Source: Eucalyptus grandis | Lineage: Eukaryota; Streptophyta; Magnoliopsida; Myrtales; Myrtaceae | Direction: 5' to 3' | Length of the DNA: 64,000 nt | NCBI RefSeq assembly: GCF_016545825.1 | Contig: NC_052619.1 | Coordinates: 7,641,501-7,705,500, forward strand | In this document: piece after piece, positions 35,473 to 47,952 of the stretch | Layout: every line of letters begins with the position of its first letter | Position numbering within the stretch: the first letter of the stretch is position 1 | Position numbers and translations under genes: made by a program | The notes under the pieces: model-generated | Databases searched by the model: none | What the model saw: only the letters and a program-made list of their open reading frames with translations | Told to the model about the DNA's origin: nothing

Positions 35473-35480
35473 CTATAAAT
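35473..35480 (+). promoter_or_regulatory. Probable TATA box of the intact KCS gene
   Basis: CTATAAAT lies about 220 bases upstream of the start codon, in the segment conserved with the other KCS copies. The third copy has TTATTTAAAT at the same place (about 43983) and the first copy has lost it. A C-rich then CT-rich tract (35521-35560) lies in the likely 5' untranslated region. Confidence 0.6.
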
Positions 35481-35700
35481 CCACCCCAAACACTCCCCAA
35501 TGTTCCTCATGCATTGCTAAGACCACCCCACCCCCACCCCCCCGCTCTCTCTCTTTCTCTCTGTGCCATTTCCCCCCGTTTGCTTTAGCAACTCCAAGTT
35601 CTCGTCCTTTGTCATTCTTAGGAAACGCCTCTGAAGAAGAGGCACAAGAAACCTCTGAAGTGCCTCTGAAGCTGCAAAAATCTTGGTTTTTTTTGCAGAA

Positions 35701-38700
35701 ATGGCTGCAGAAATGGCCGAGCAACAAGAACAGATAAATCTGCAAAACCTAAGCCAAGCTTTCCCTATCTCAGTCGAATCTCAAAGCCAAGACTCGGACA
35801 GACCATCGAACCCCAACCTCCCAAGCTTCCTGTTGTCAGTGAGGCTCAAGTACGTGAAGCTCGGCTACCACTACCTCATCTCCAACGCCATGTATTTACT
35901 GCTCGTGCCACTCCTCGGCATCTCCTCAGCACACATCTTGACCCTCATGGCCGGAGACCTGGCCCAACTCTCGGACCAACTGAGGTTCAACCTCATCACC
36001 GTCGTCCTCTTCCCTGCCGTCATGGCGTTTCTGGTAACTCCCTACTTCATGACCCGACCAAGCAAAGTCTACCTTGTTGACTTCGCCTGTTACAAGCCCA
36101 ATCCGGCCCAGATATGCACCGGCGAGAAATTCATGGAGATCTCGGAGCTCACGACCACCTTCACCGAGGAGAACCTTGCTTTCCAGCGGAAGATATTTGA
36201 GAAGTCCGGGCTCGGGCAGCGGACTTACTTGCCCGAGGCCGTGCTCCAGGTCCCACCAAACCTATGCATGGCAGAAGCACGGGCAGAGGCTGAGGCCGTG
36301 ATGTTCGGGGCCATCGACCAGCTGCTGCCCAAGACCGGGGTCAAGGCTAAGGACATAGGGATCCTCGTCGTGAACTGTAGCTTGTTCAACCCGACACCGT
36401 CCCTGTCGTCAATGATCGTGAATCGCTACAAGCTCAGAGGGAACGTGTTGAGCTACAATCTTGGTGGGATGGGTTGCAGCGCTGGGTTGATTTCTATCGA
36501 CCTTGCTAGGCAATTGCTACAGGTTTGGCTTCTTCTCTCCCCTCTCTTCTTCTATCCTTCAAAGTATAAGTTTGATAATAGGAATTTTTTATGAATAACA
36601 CCCTATTGAAGCAAACAAAGAATGAAAACTTCCATTGACCAATGAAATGCTAAATATATGTTGGGTAGTAGGAAATTTTTTCTTAGGTTCACTAGCAAAT
36701 AGCATCCATTTTGGCTGCGTTTGGTAATTAAGATACAATTTAGGATATGATAAAATTTATTCTATTCTACGTTTGATGCATAAGATAAAGTTGGATATAA
36801 GGGAAAAATAGATTAGATAAAACTATCCTATGGGAGATGTTGGATAAATGTAGATAGGATTTGTAACATCCATAATAGGAAAGTTATTTTTCTTGAATAA
36901 CAAATTTCTTAAATTAACAAAATTAAAATTATATTTGAATTCTAATATAATAAATTCAGAATAAAAAATAACAATTTAGTTATTTTCATTTAATCTTATT
37001 TATATTTATATATTAAAATTAATTCTATTTCACAACATAAATTAAATATATAAATATTAAATATATTTATATTATTACATATTTTAGGTATTTTATTATT
37101 TTAGGGTATGTTTGTACAATTTACTATTTAACAAAATTTCATTAGAGAATGATGGAAGGGGAAAAAAGAAATAAAAAAGAAATTAATTAAAAAATGGAGG
37201 AAAATAAAACATACATGATATTATTACCATCTCTGCTTGTAAAATATTTTGTTCATTTAAACTAATATGCTGTTTATATCAAACAACATACATGATATAA
37301 TATAAATATATTCGACTTTATTACTGCGATCATCAAACAGTGGATATGATATAACAAATTTTTTGGATTTCATATCTTATACTATGTAGTCTCATTCTCT
37401 TTAGAAATTTGAATGATCAAACATAGTCTTTATGTTGATAATGTGTCATGTGATTTAAAAGGAAATTGCTTAGCTAGCCATATTGTTAAGCTTGGAAAAC
37501 GGACGGCCAATCCTGAGACACACATTTTAAATGAGAGAGAGGGAGAACTATGTCTTGCTTGGAAATTTCCATGTATTGTGTTTGAGAAAGGAAATTTTTG
37601 TGGACATCCTTTGACTGTTACACCGTGAGACGGTGATGCTAGCACTATTCAATTTAAAAATATTTCATAAAATTAGAATCATGACAAAAAAAAAGAGATG
37701 ATTAAGTGACAGTTTTTAATTTAATGTGAAAATAACAGCTTGTTCTAAACCACAAAAATCCATTCAACAAATAATTATAAATTATTTTGGGATCAAATCC
37801 TTTAAAAATTTATGGCTCAAAACAAATTATTATTTACGTAGTAACCCCAAGACTGTTATGTTAATAAAGTCATAAAAAAACAACTTTATTTATGTTGTGT
37901 CGACAATAAAATTTTAGGTAATTACTTTCCTTAGTTTACGCTTTGGTTGGTAGAGAAGTAGGAGTTAGTGAGTGGTTTGAACACAAAACCCTCGAAACCT
38001 AGATGTCGTTGAACAAAATGATCCACTGATAAGTCAACCCAAGATTTATTATGCCACAAAATATAGCTAGATTTGAAATAGGACTTTTTGCATTTATGAA
38101 TTCGATATACGACAACAAAATTGAACAATTTAAGCTTTGTACATTCTCAATTTATTATATGCTTTATCTACTAGGTACTCAAAATTCTAAGTTTTCTTAC
38201 TAGGGAGATTCGATTTATGTCTCAACAAAATTAAAGTTCAGCTAATGTTTTTAATTCTCTTATGGGTTAATCACTAGGTACATCGTAACTCTTATGCCCT
38301 TGTGGTGAGCATCGAGAGCCTCACCCTCAATTGGTATCTCGGCAATGACCGGTCGATGCTCATCTCAAATTGCCTCTTCCGATTGGGTGGGGCAGCCATC
38401 CTCCTCTCCAACCGGTCCTCCGACCGCCGCCGCTCCAAGTACCAGCTCATCCGCACCGTGCTCACCCACAAAGGCTCGGATGACAAAAGCTATGGTTGCT
38501 TGTTCCAGCGAGAGGACGAGAAGAAGAAGATCGGCTTGTCGCTATCCAAGGACTTGGTGGCGGTCATCAAGGAAGCCATAAAGACCAACATCACGACCCT
38601 TGGCCCGGCAGTGCTCCCAATGTCAGAACAGCTCTGGTTCTTCATGACCTTGGTCGCAAGGAAGGTGTTCAAGATGAAGATTAGGCCATACATTCCCGAC

Positions 38701-39030
38701 TTCAAGTTGGCCTTTAAGCATTTTTGCATCCACGTTGGAGGCCGACCTGTTCTTGATGAGATGGAGAAGAGCCTCGAGCTCACCAAGTGGCACATGGAGC
38801 CATCACGAATGACTCTATACCGATTCGGGAACACCTCGAGTAGCTCAGTGTGGTATGAATTGGCCTATTTGGAGGCCAAAGGAAGGATTAGGAAAGGCGA
38901 TAGGACATGGCAAATTGCATTCGGGGCCGGATTCATGTGCAACAGTGCAGTTTGGCAGGCGTTGAGGACCGTCGACCCGGCGAAGGAGAACAACCCATGG
39001 ATGGACGATATTCACGAGTTCCCCATCTAG
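35701..39030 (+). CDS. KCS: 3-ketoacyl-CoA synthase, two exons, intact
   Basis: Exon 1 is 35701-36522 and exon 2 is 38278-39030. The phase-0 intron has donor CAG/GTTTGG and acceptor CTAG/GTACATCG, giving a 524-residue protein, the usual KCS size. KCS condenses malonyl-CoA with an acyl-CoA as the first step of very-long-chain fatty acid elongation on the endoplasmic reticulum. Visible are two hydrophobic segments (about residues 56-80 and 96-116), the FAE1/CUT1-type core with catalytic Cys259 in [14 protein letters not shown], conserved His338 (THKGSDD), His422 and His426 (KHFCIHVGG), and Asn459 (RFGNTSSSS). WHMEPSRM and the C-terminus [11 protein letters not shown] resemble the KCS2/KCS20/KCS11 subgroup. 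Two in-frame ATGs (35701, 35713) come from a 12-base tandem duplication; the other copies support the second as ancestral. The C-terminus looks several residues shorter than usual. Whether it is expressed is unknown. Confidence 0.93.
36523..38277 (+). other. Intron of the intact KCS gene
   Basis: 1755 bases of AT-rich sequence with GT...AG ends. It hosts a Harbinger-like MITE (36713-37428). The remainder (37429-38277) shows no gene; a short open frame at 37413-37628 has no recognised domain. The third KCS copy retains the first 150 or so bases of this intron (46083-46236), which helps confirm the exon boundary. Confidence 0.85.
36713..37428. mobile_element. Harbinger-like MITE in the KCS intron
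   Basis: Ends are GGCTGCGTTTGGTAATTAAG and (inverted) GACTATGTTTGATCATTCAA, flanked by TTT on both sides. Internal sequence matches 31051-32408 (GATATGATAAAAT near the start; AACAAAATT(T/C)CATTAGAGAA and CATCAAACAGTGGATATGAT farther on). It has no coding capacity. Confidence 0.75.
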
Positions 39031-39540
39031 GTTCCATAAGTGTTGTCCATTGATCTAATGCAAAATAAGCACTTCGGATGGGATTTTGCCAATATAGGCA
39101 AAGTTGATTCCGAAGGATACGCAAATCCTTAATTATTATGTTGCCTTGTGCTCATAAGCAAGCATCATTCCAAATCTTATGGTTACGTGGGTATTTAAAT
39201 ATGTCGAGAATTTTCTGATGCTCGTGGTTATCTAAATATTTGAATATGTCAAGTATTTGCGATTATCCAAGTGCTTCCTCTCCAAGTCCCGTTGCTTGTA
39301 TAAGTGCATGTTTATACAAATTTTCAAATACTTATGGTTATGTAGGTATTTTAATGTTTTATGTATTTGTGATAATCTAGACGTTGATATTTGAATTTTA
39401 GTCGACAAGTTAAGCATTGCTTTAAAGAAAAAAAAAAGGAAAAAAGGGTTAATTAGTTTTTTACCCTATCGGTGACCAACTTGGTGTGATACCTGACTTG
39501 ATTGACTCGCAGTACCTTCTCCACCCATGGTTAAGTCAAG
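39031..39540 (+). other. 3' flank of the intact KCS gene
   Basis: This includes the likely 3' untranslated region. Between 39180 and 39390 there are diverged internal repeats of a TATTTAAATATGTC / ATTTGTGATAATCTA type. No gene is visible. Confidence 0.45.
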
Positions 39541-39993
39541 ATCCTTCTTCACTCAAGACTTTGTTGCTATCCCTAGCAATTTCGATGGGCATGGCAATTA
39601 TGCATCGTTCAACATGTTACGTCCAATCATCGAGACCGGTACTGATGTGGTTGGAGCGCCTGCTGTCCCTCTCGCGCTCCATATTAAATTGGCAACGATG
39701 TGGCTATACCTTATAAAATCTGCTGTTTCCCCAGTTGAGTAAACGATTCAACGCCTACCGACCCAAATCCTTCTTCACTCAAGACTTTGTTGCTATCCCT
39801 AGCAATTTCGATGGGGCATGGCGATTATGCATCGTTCAACATGTTACGTCCAATCGTCGAGACCGGTACTGATGCGGTTGGAGCGCCTGCTGTTTTTCTC
39901 GCGCTCCATATTAAATTGGCGACGATGTGGCTATACCTTATCAAATCCGCTGTTTCCCCAGTTGAGTAAACGATTCAACGCCTACTGACCCAA
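39541..39993 (+). repeat. 226-bp tandem duplication with a short open frame
   Basis: 39541-39766 is repeated at 39767-39993 with only a handful of differences. The first copy encodes FFTQDFVAIPSNFDGHG... ending LYLIKSAVSPVE and a stop (39527-39742). The second encodes nearly the same but one extra G (at about 39815) breaks the frame upstream. I do not recognise the peptide. It could be a terminal fragment of a host gene, or chance coding. Confidence 0.8.
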
Positions 39994-40189
39994 AAAAGGG
40001 CATCCATTCAATGCACACGCTCATCTAAGGAATTAATTGTCCTGTGAATTAGATGCTGCTCGCTCTCTCTCAATTATACTCTGCTTTTGCACGACATTTT
40101 ACTATGAAATTGGAAAAATGTTAATAAGGTTCCCCAAAGCAATTGCTAACGATCTTTAATTGTACTTTTGAATTGTACATTTTTTATAC

Positions 40190-41064
40190 TTGAAGTAGGT
40201 GATTTCTGGAAATGTTCACCATTTCAAATTTTAAAAATGCTTGGATACGCCTTTTTATCGTTTGCAGTACTCTTAACTAGTGCACCTAAAGAACTTGTTG
40301 ACAAAACCTATTATGATTTTTTATGGGACTATTAAAATATAACTTAATATGCAGTGGATACGGTCATAATTAGAATTAATTTTGTACCATACTTTTTTGA
40401 CTAAAATTTTTTACCATACTTTACTAAATACTAAGTTTCTAGTTGGTACATCTGACATAGAGGTTTCAAATTTAAATTCTTGGGTATCCTTTTTACCCAC
40501 CTATGAGCTTCATTCTTTATATACACCTTAACACACCTTCATCATTGAATCGATTTCCTCATAATAAGAAGCATTTTTAGATATCAATATATTTTGATGT
40601 GGATGCGATTGCTGAGAAATTTTCTGGAACATTCAAATAAGTTTAACATAGTCAATGAGTTCGAGACAAGCGATTCAATGAAGATTTATGTGATTTTTCA
40701 ACAAGATATCGAGATGTGATGGATATTTTATAGTATAAATTCATATATAGTTTTATATCTTCTTTGTCTTGATTATTTAGTTTAGGTTTTTTTTTTCCTT
40801 AAAGGGATATTGATTTGCTACTATTTTGAATTAGGGATTCGATATTTTGTCCTTTTTAGGGGTTACGCTTTTTTCTACTATAAAAAAGTGCTATGTATCG
40901 AGAATAGATAGCTTCTTCATCGTTAATCTGTATACATTATAGAGAGAACATTTTTTCTTGTGTTTGGAGATTCAGTTTTCTCTAAATTAGTATTAACCAC
41001 ATTTTCACTGCACCGTATACTTCTCGTCGTATTGTGATAGCAAGCACGCAAGTACACAGCAATT
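40190..41064 (+). repeat. Duplicated KCS-flanking block, copy 2 (empty sites)
   Basis: Paralogue of 30770-33563 without either MITE. The Harbinger site is at 40457-40459 and the hAT site at 40708-40715. It ends in the shared words TTGTGATAGCAAG and AGTACACAGCAATTT. It has no gene. Confidence 0.88.
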
Positions 41065-42225
41065 TCAGGACGTGTACTTTCCACTTAATCTATGTGAGGC
41101 CACACCTTCTTACACCCATTTCGTTCTTTCATGTAGATTGTTTCTCAATAACACTTTATCTGTGGAGCTCACTTTGCATATATTCAAATCTACGTCATCA
41201 AATCGATTCCCTCTCGAGAGGAAACATGAAGGTCATCATATGATAACTCAAACTTTAGGAGTAGGTTATTATTCTTATAATCCCAAAACGTGTACTTTCC
41301 ACTTAATCTATGTGAGGCCCTCATCATCCAATGATTGCCACAAACTAGTTCGACACGTGTAACTCTCAATAGGTGTTTGAACTAAATTAATCTTAGAGAA
41401 AATTCTAAATAAAAGCTTAAACAAAACTGTTTTTTCAAAAGATGGTATATAGTGGACCTCGAGGGCCAACCTAGTTTCAAATAAGGATTTAAGCTCATCG
41501 GCCGATCAAATCTTATATAATGCCAGGGGTATTTCTGTTGATGGTTATATTTTAAAATTTTCTTTCATTTTTTCTTCTTCTCGCTTTTTCTTTTTAAATT
41601 CTTTTCTTTTCTTTCTTTTTTTTCTTTCATCTTCCTCACACCTCCTTCTTGGTCCTACATCACGTCCATCTTAATTTACAACTGCTTAATGGTTGATACA
41701 TAAGTGGAGATCCAACGATTGAAAATTTATAAAACCTTCTAATCACCAAAGACACTGAAATTACAAACGCTCAAAACCTGAGTAAAAAAATTCTCAATCT
41801 CTCTCTCATCTCCACAAACCAGCTGCTATCACCTTCAGTCACTCTTCAATTTATAGTTTCTTAGGAATGCTTTGATGGTTTGGGTTATCTGATTCATGAC
41901 ATTCATAGATGCAGTTTGCATTAAGGTGGAATATGTGGTTTCTTGAGAGGGTCCCAATTGTGTTGTGCATGCTTATTATCTACTCATAGAACGAATCAAC
42001 ACTCATCAAACTTGTAATGTGATCAAAATCATCAGAAACCCCATAAATTTAGAATTATAAACATAAGTAAATAATGCAATTGTTGATATTTAGAGGTGAT
42101 TTATCAAATTTTGAAAAGAATCAAGATGGAGAAATGGCGGAAATAACAATTCTGGCGGCAGAGGAGTGGGAGAGGAGGATGAAGCTGAAGGTTGAAGAAG
42201 GAGGTGTAAATGATTGAAGGAAATG
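41065..42225. other. Intergenic DNA with a short direct repeat
   Basis: A 36-base segment (CGTGTACTTTCCACTTAATC onwards) at about 41067-41100 recurs at 41287-41322. Beyond it, 41400-42225 is AT- and CT-rich sequence with no supported gene. Confidence 0.5.
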
Positions 42226-43935
42226 AAGATGAAAATCCGGCCACAAAAATCTCAAATAAATCCAAGTCTCGTTGACGAGATTGACGAGAGCTTGCTTGTG
42301 GATGAATCTGAGTTTGAAGGGATCGAAGAGAAAAATCCGACCACAAAAACCTCTAATAAATCTAATCTCATTGTTGAGACCAGGGAGAGCTTGCTCGAGG
42401 ACGAATATAAGTTTAATCATTGAGGACGACGAGCTAATGGCTTACACCTTTGAGCTTCATCTTTCACCTTTGCCATGCTTGACCATGAGCATGAGATCAA
42501 GGTCTCAAATCAAGCACGAGCGTTAGATCTCAGATTACTCATGCTTGATCTAGGGTTATGATCAGTTTGAAGGGATCGAAGTGTTGGAATATAATATATT
42601 GGAGGAAATATATGTAACACTATCTGTAATAACCAGGAAAATAAAAACTTTGAGAAAGCAGTAACAACTTTAATCATGACCAATTGAATGAGGACACAAA
42701 TGCAAGTGAAGAGTACATCAATGCAAACCCGATAGAGACTAGCAAAATTACTATAAAATTATAATAAAATTGAATAGGAGGTGAGATATGGCCAACAAAA
42801 TTTCTTTAAGGTGATTAGTTTCTATCAACGGTCCTAAGCATCTCTATGAACTATGCCTCGTAAGATAAAACACATTGAACCCGTTTGAATTAGTATTGTA
42901 CAACTAGAACTCTATCGAACACTTTTAAAAAATCAGCACACTTAGAGAAAATTGAAGTAAAGAGATGAGAGTTTTTGTTGTTGTATGAATAAAGAATAGT
43001 GCAAATTAATTTATAGATTTTGAGAAGTACTAAAAAGATACATAAACTCAAGAGATGTGAATTCAGCACACTTACAGAAAATTGAAGTGAAGATATGAGA
43101 GTTTTTGTTTTTGAATGAATAAAGAATAATTCAAATCAATTTATAGAGTTTGAGAAATCATGTATTGAAAAGATACATAAATTCAAGAGAGATATGGACT
43201 CAAAAGATATATGAATAAAAGAGATATATGAATTCAAGAGATGTATGAATTGAAGAGATGTATCTTGTTTTGATCACTTTCATTGATCTATTAACCCACC
43301 ATAATTACAGCACGAAGAGAACAATCCAGCTACAAGAACCTCTAATAAAGCCAGTGTCATTGTCAAGACCAACAAGAGCTTGTTCAAGGACAAATTAGAG
43401 TTTGAGCATTGAGGACAATAGAGGGGAGGGAGACGAGCTAATGGCTTACACCTTTAAGCTTTGTCTTCCATCGTCACCATGCTCGACCATGAGCATCATG
43501 TGATCAAGGTCTCAAATCGAGCATGAGTATCAAATCCCGAATTGCTTGTGCTCGATTTAGGGCCCAAATTGGCTCCATCTGATGAAGAAGGTGCTAGAGT
43601 TGTTGTCAAGGGCAATGGTGGATGAGGTTGAGGGCATCATGGGATAGTAAGGGACTTCGGAGGAGGAGAGAGTAAAGATGGAGACGTGAGGAAGACGATG
43701 AAGAAAAAGGAGAAAGAAAGACAAAATAACAAAAAGAAAAAGAGAAAAAGAAAGAATTTTATTTTTTTTTAAAAACATTCGGCCGAAAAATATCCTTGAC
43801 TATATTTAAGATTTGACTTTTAATATACCTTTACCTGAGATTAAGTTGATCATTTCATATACTCATATGAGACAAAATCCATTGTATGATCTCTTTTATA
43901 AAAAAATTACCTTTAGGCTTAAAATTTTCCCTTAA
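42226..43935 (+). repeat. Duplicated KCS spacer blocks upstream of the third copy
   Basis: A tandem pair of about 100 bases (42226-42325 and 42330-42425, beginning AAAATCCG(G/A)CCACAAAAA) is followed by sequence resembling 34840-35030. A second tandem pair with a period of about 128 bases is at 42936-43190 (CAGCACACTTA onwards). 43250-43790 is then the closest match to 34690-35300. Poly-A/T stretches fill 43740-43760. No genes. Confidence 0.75.
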
Positions 43936-44177
43936 TCTCAGTAATAAGTGTATAATAACTCCTCAACGCTATCCATGGCTCTTATTTAAATCCACCCCTA
44001 GACACTCCCCAATCTTCCTCATGCATTGCTAAGACCCTATCTCTCTGCCTTTTCCCTCCATTTGCTTTTGGAACTCCAAGTTCTCGTCCTTTGTTATTCT
44101 TCAGGAAACCCCCCTAACTTGAAGAAGACACACAGGAAACCTCCGAAGCTGCAAAAATCTCGTCTTTTCTGCAAGAA

Positions 44178-46081
44178 ATGGCCGACCAACAAGAACAATT
44201 AAGTCCACAAAACCCAGATCAAATAGTCCCGTCTCAATCGAACCTCGAAGCCAAGACTTGGACAGAACATCAAACCACAACCTCCCAAACTTTCCTCTCG
44301 TTAGTGAGACTCAAGTACGTGAAGCTCGGCTTCCACTACCTCATCTCCAGTGCTGCGTATTTACTTCTCGTGTCACTCCTTGGCATCTCCTCAGCTCACC
44401 TCTCCACCCTCGCAGCCCGAGACCTGGCCCAAATCTGGGACCAACTTAGGTATAGCCTTATCACCATTGTGCTCTGCTCGACCTTCGTGGTGTTTCTGGT
44501 CACGCTCTACTTCACGACCCGACCCAGAAATGTCTATCTTGTTGACTTCGCCTGCTACAGCCCCGACTCGGCCCAGATATACACCGGCGAGACCTTCATG
44601 GAGCTATGAGAGCTCACGACCGCCTTCACCGAGGAGAACCTTGCTTTACAGTGGCGGATCCTTGAGCGGTTTGGGCTCGGTTAGTAGACATATCTTCTTG
44701 AGGCCCTGCTTCGGTTCCCCCCATCCCTGTGCATGGCAGAAACATGGGCGGAGGCTGAGGCCATCATGTTTGGGCCGCTGACCAGCTGCTAGCCAAGACT
44801 AGGTCAAGGCTAGGGGTGTGTAAAAGAACTGGAGCCCGCTTGAACCGTCCGGAACCGGCGGTTCTTAGGGAAATCAGTTCAATTCTCGATTCTAATTTAT
44901 GGGGGCCGGTGGGTACCAATCCAATTCCCGATTCCATGGGCAGATCTACCGATGTGCCCACCCAAACCGGACATATTATATTATAATAATATATTATTTT
45001 TTAATATATATATATTTTTAAATTACCAAATTTGAAATTTAGGGCTCCAATCTCTCAATTCACTGCTCTCCTGCCAAGCTACTCCATCTCGTCTCTCTCA
45101 GTTTGAACTCTCCCTCCGCTCCCTCTTCCTCTTCGATTCACCTCTAAATTTTCTCATCTCCCTTTAAGACTTAGTCCGAAAGCAGCTGTCTTGGCAAAAT
45201 AGTGATCGATTCTCTTTTCCTCCCTCGAACTTGAACTCTCTCTCCACGTCGTAGCCATCCTCGTCGCCACCTCCGCATTCATTGTCACCGTCGTCCTCAT
45301 CGTTGCTGGGCTCGTCCACTTACTTCTATGTCGCTCTTATTGTGGAGCTTCTTTTGTCGAACCGTTCGCTTATGCTTTTGTGTTTGTTCGAGTTCACGTG
45401 AACGCTATTTTGTGTGGAGCTTGACTTTGGCTCAAATTTGATGTTTGAAGAGCTGATTTCTCTATCGTTTCATGGGCGATCTGTCACTCGAGTTTAATGA
45501 TTTTTCCTTCGTGTGTCTTGTGTGTTTTGGCCGCTACTGTCGAGTGCTAGCTATGGAGGGTAAATCAATGGTGGGTTTTTATCTTTAGCAACTTTGAGAT
45601 GTAGATAGTATAGAAGAGAGAGAGAGACTCATTTTTCTTTTTGAGTTGGTCTCTGTTGTTTCATACGGAGCTTGACTTTGGCTCAAATTTGATGTGTGAA
45701 GAATTGGTTTCTTCGTCGTTTCATGGGTGATCTGGCACTTGTCTTTTGTTGAGATCGATTCCAAGTATTCACCCGGTATGGTTCTCGGGTGGATCCATGC
45801 AACTAACTGGCGGTTCCCAATTCTAATTTTTCAAAACTGATCCTTAACAAGCGGTTCCCAATTCTAGGCTAAGAATCGTCCACCTGGACCATGCATACCT
45901 CCAGTCAAGGCCAGGACAAAGGGATCCTCATTGTGAACTATAGCTTGTTCAACCCGACTCCATCCTTATCTGTAATGATCATGAACCACTACAAGCTTCT
46001 AGCGAATTTGTCAATTTACAAACTTTCTGGCTTGGGTTGCGATGCTAGTTTGATTTCTATCGACCTTGCTAAGCAGTTATA
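44178..46081 (+). pseudogene. KCS: 3-ketoacyl-CoA synthase pseudogene (third copy), split by an hAT-like element
   Basis: Starts at the ATG at 44178 (MADQQEQLSPQNPDQ). [10 protein letters not shown] appears as [17 protein letters not shown] and [16 protein letters not shown] is clear. A TGA stop at 44607 follows FMEL, and two adjacent TAG codons lie near 44682. Homology is broken at 44810 and resumes at 45912 ([16 protein letters not shown] ... [16 protein letters not shown]), then TAA at 46079. The catalytic Cys codon survives but much of the neighbourhood is altered. The first 150 bases of the intron follow, then the intron is cut at 46237 by an LTR element. Exon 2 is not in this window. 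Confidence 0.9.
44811..45903. mobile_element. hAT-like non-autonomous element inside the KCS pseudogene
   Basis: A 1093-base insertion with a perfect 8-base target duplication GTCAAGGC (44803-44810 and 45904-45911). That sequence is present once in the intact gene (about 36343-36350). Imperfect terminal inverted repeats are TAGGGGTGTGTA and TGGAGGTATGCA. Internally a tandem repeat of a GAGCTTGACTTTGGCTCAAA segment (about 45417 and 45666) and GGTTCCCAATTCTA words near both ends are visible. No transposase. Confidence 0.9.
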
Positions 46082-46236
46082 ACAAGTTTGGTCCTTTTTT
46101 TCCTCTCTTTTTCTATTCTTCAAAGTATAAGTTTGATAATAAGAACTTTTTATGAACAGCACCCTCAGCGCTATCTAAGCAAACATGGAATGAGAACTTT
46201 CATCGTTGAAGGAATTGCCAAATATAAGTTGGGCAA

Positions 46237-47952
46237 TGTTGAAACCTAAATTTTAATTAGATTTTTAGGCCTTAATCTCTCTTTTAATCCTTATAATAAA
46301 TAAAAAAAACAACAACACAAATAAAAACAAACAAAATAAAACAAAAAACAAAAAGTAGCAGGTCGCTAGGGGCTGGGCCTTTGCACCCAACCCCCTTTTT
46401 CTTTCCCTTTTCCCCCACCGTGTGGGCCCAGGCCCAGCCCTTTTTTTCCCTAGATTCGGCCTGGCTTCTTTCTTCCTTCTTTCTTCCTTGCTCTTTCCTT
46501 CCCCGCCTTTGTAAGCCACACGCAGTGACGACGACGCACTCAAGGACAGCCTACGACGAAGAGGGGAAGAGTAGTTTGGTAGCAGACGGGATGCGCAAGT
46601 GGGGTGGCCGAGGAGATGCCGGTTTAGCCGCACCCAGGGCCGATCGGTGTGTGAGGGCTAGTGGCCGAACCTCTATCGACCGGCCTCCTCCTCGCCTATA
46701 AATAAGGGGTCACCACGTCCGTCGACGAACACACAGAAGCGAGCGAGCTCAGAGAGATCCCCCAAGGGACTTCAGAGGAACTCAAAGAGTGAGCAAGGTA
46801 GAGAGGGGTTGTGAGTTTAAACGACCTCCCACCGAGAGACATTAGGGGAGGCCGGCAGCAAGTGAACCCAGAGAGAGAAGGGAGACCAAAGGAAGGCCTG
46901 AGCGAGATCTGGGTGAGGAGCCAAGATCCAAAGACCAGATCTAAAGATCCGAGAGCGAGGGGCGGTAGAAGGGCTAGATCTGACCTTACTGGATCAGACT
47001 AGGAGTTGTCGTCGCCTGCTGTTGCAATTCCACCAACCCCGATGACCTCTAGCCAGCATCCTTAAAGACGGTGAGCATCCCCCGACCTTTTGCTTACTAT
47101 CCTGCTGCCGAGTAGGCCAAGCCCACGACTACTTGGCTTTTGCAAGCTTCGCCTGCCGACCACCCTCACAACCCTGAGCCATCGCAGGATCCAGCTCCGT
47201 CTCAACATAGCCCAACACCGCTGACATCATTACAGTAAGCCCAATGCTGATGTTGTTTGACCCCTACGCCGACCCTGGTAACACCGACCTACCATTGCTC
47301 ACCTCGATGCCCCCCCTCGGTCACCAGTGCCGTGCCACCCTTACCCATTCCTACAGACCCCGACGACGCCCCCTCCATAGAAACCCTAGCCATCGCCACC
47401 ACTTGTTGTGTCGTCGCCGTCAACCCTACCACTTCTCGCCGCGTTGCCGTCGCTAGGTCGTTAATGATCCAATCGTCCCTCCTTAGTGCCATGAAGAAGC
47501 ATTGGAGGAGAGAGTTGCGAAATTGGGTCGAGCCAGGTTGAACGCGGGTCGTTGTTTGAGTAAGGATCTATTTGGGTGTGGATCGAGTAGGGTTTTGGTT
47601 GGTTTAGGCTAACTAAGCCCAATCGCACATGGGTTGCTCGCATGGGCTTAGGAGTGGGTGGCCTTTTTTTTTTAAAAAAAATTTTGCGGGCCTTGATTAA
47701 AACATCCAAAAGAAAAGGAATCTCGGGTTGGGCTTGCATTTCAAGCTTGCCTGGGTCTGCTGCCGCCGATCCGGGTCAGACCCAACCTGGGATCCGACCT
47801 TGTTTGTTTTTTATATTATAATAAATGAAGAAGACCCCACTGACACGATCTGGCAAGAGGATCGGCTACCCTAGTCCTCAAGCAGCACGCGGCCATATTC
47901 GCCTCCTCCTAAATCGATGGCGACTATTTTCCCCATCCTCCTAGAGTAAGGA
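46237..47952 (+). repeat. 5' LTR of an Ogre-related element on the plus strand, then a junction
   Basis: Starts TGTTGAAACCTAAATTTTAA. This is close to the first bases (on the minus strand) of the LTRs of the two other Ogre-related elements, TGTTGACACCTAAATTTTAC and TGTTGACACCTAGATTTTG. A TATA box (TATAAATA, 46697-46704) is followed by GC-rich sequence, as in those LTRs. The inner LTR end and primer site are not found. Near 47810-47950 the sequence jumps to the gag knuckle region, so the LTR end, leader and most of gag are deleted. The insertion site is the intron of the third KCS copy. Confidence 0.65.

Noticed and set aside
39000..39030. Possible loss of the KCS active site because Tyr455 replaces a His found in FAE1 (His420)
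   Set aside because: From memory, the KCS2/KCS20/KCS11-type proteins with [10 protein letters not shown] also carry Tyr before RFGN, so this is probably normal for the subgroup. An alignment would settle it. The codon lies at about 38818-38822.
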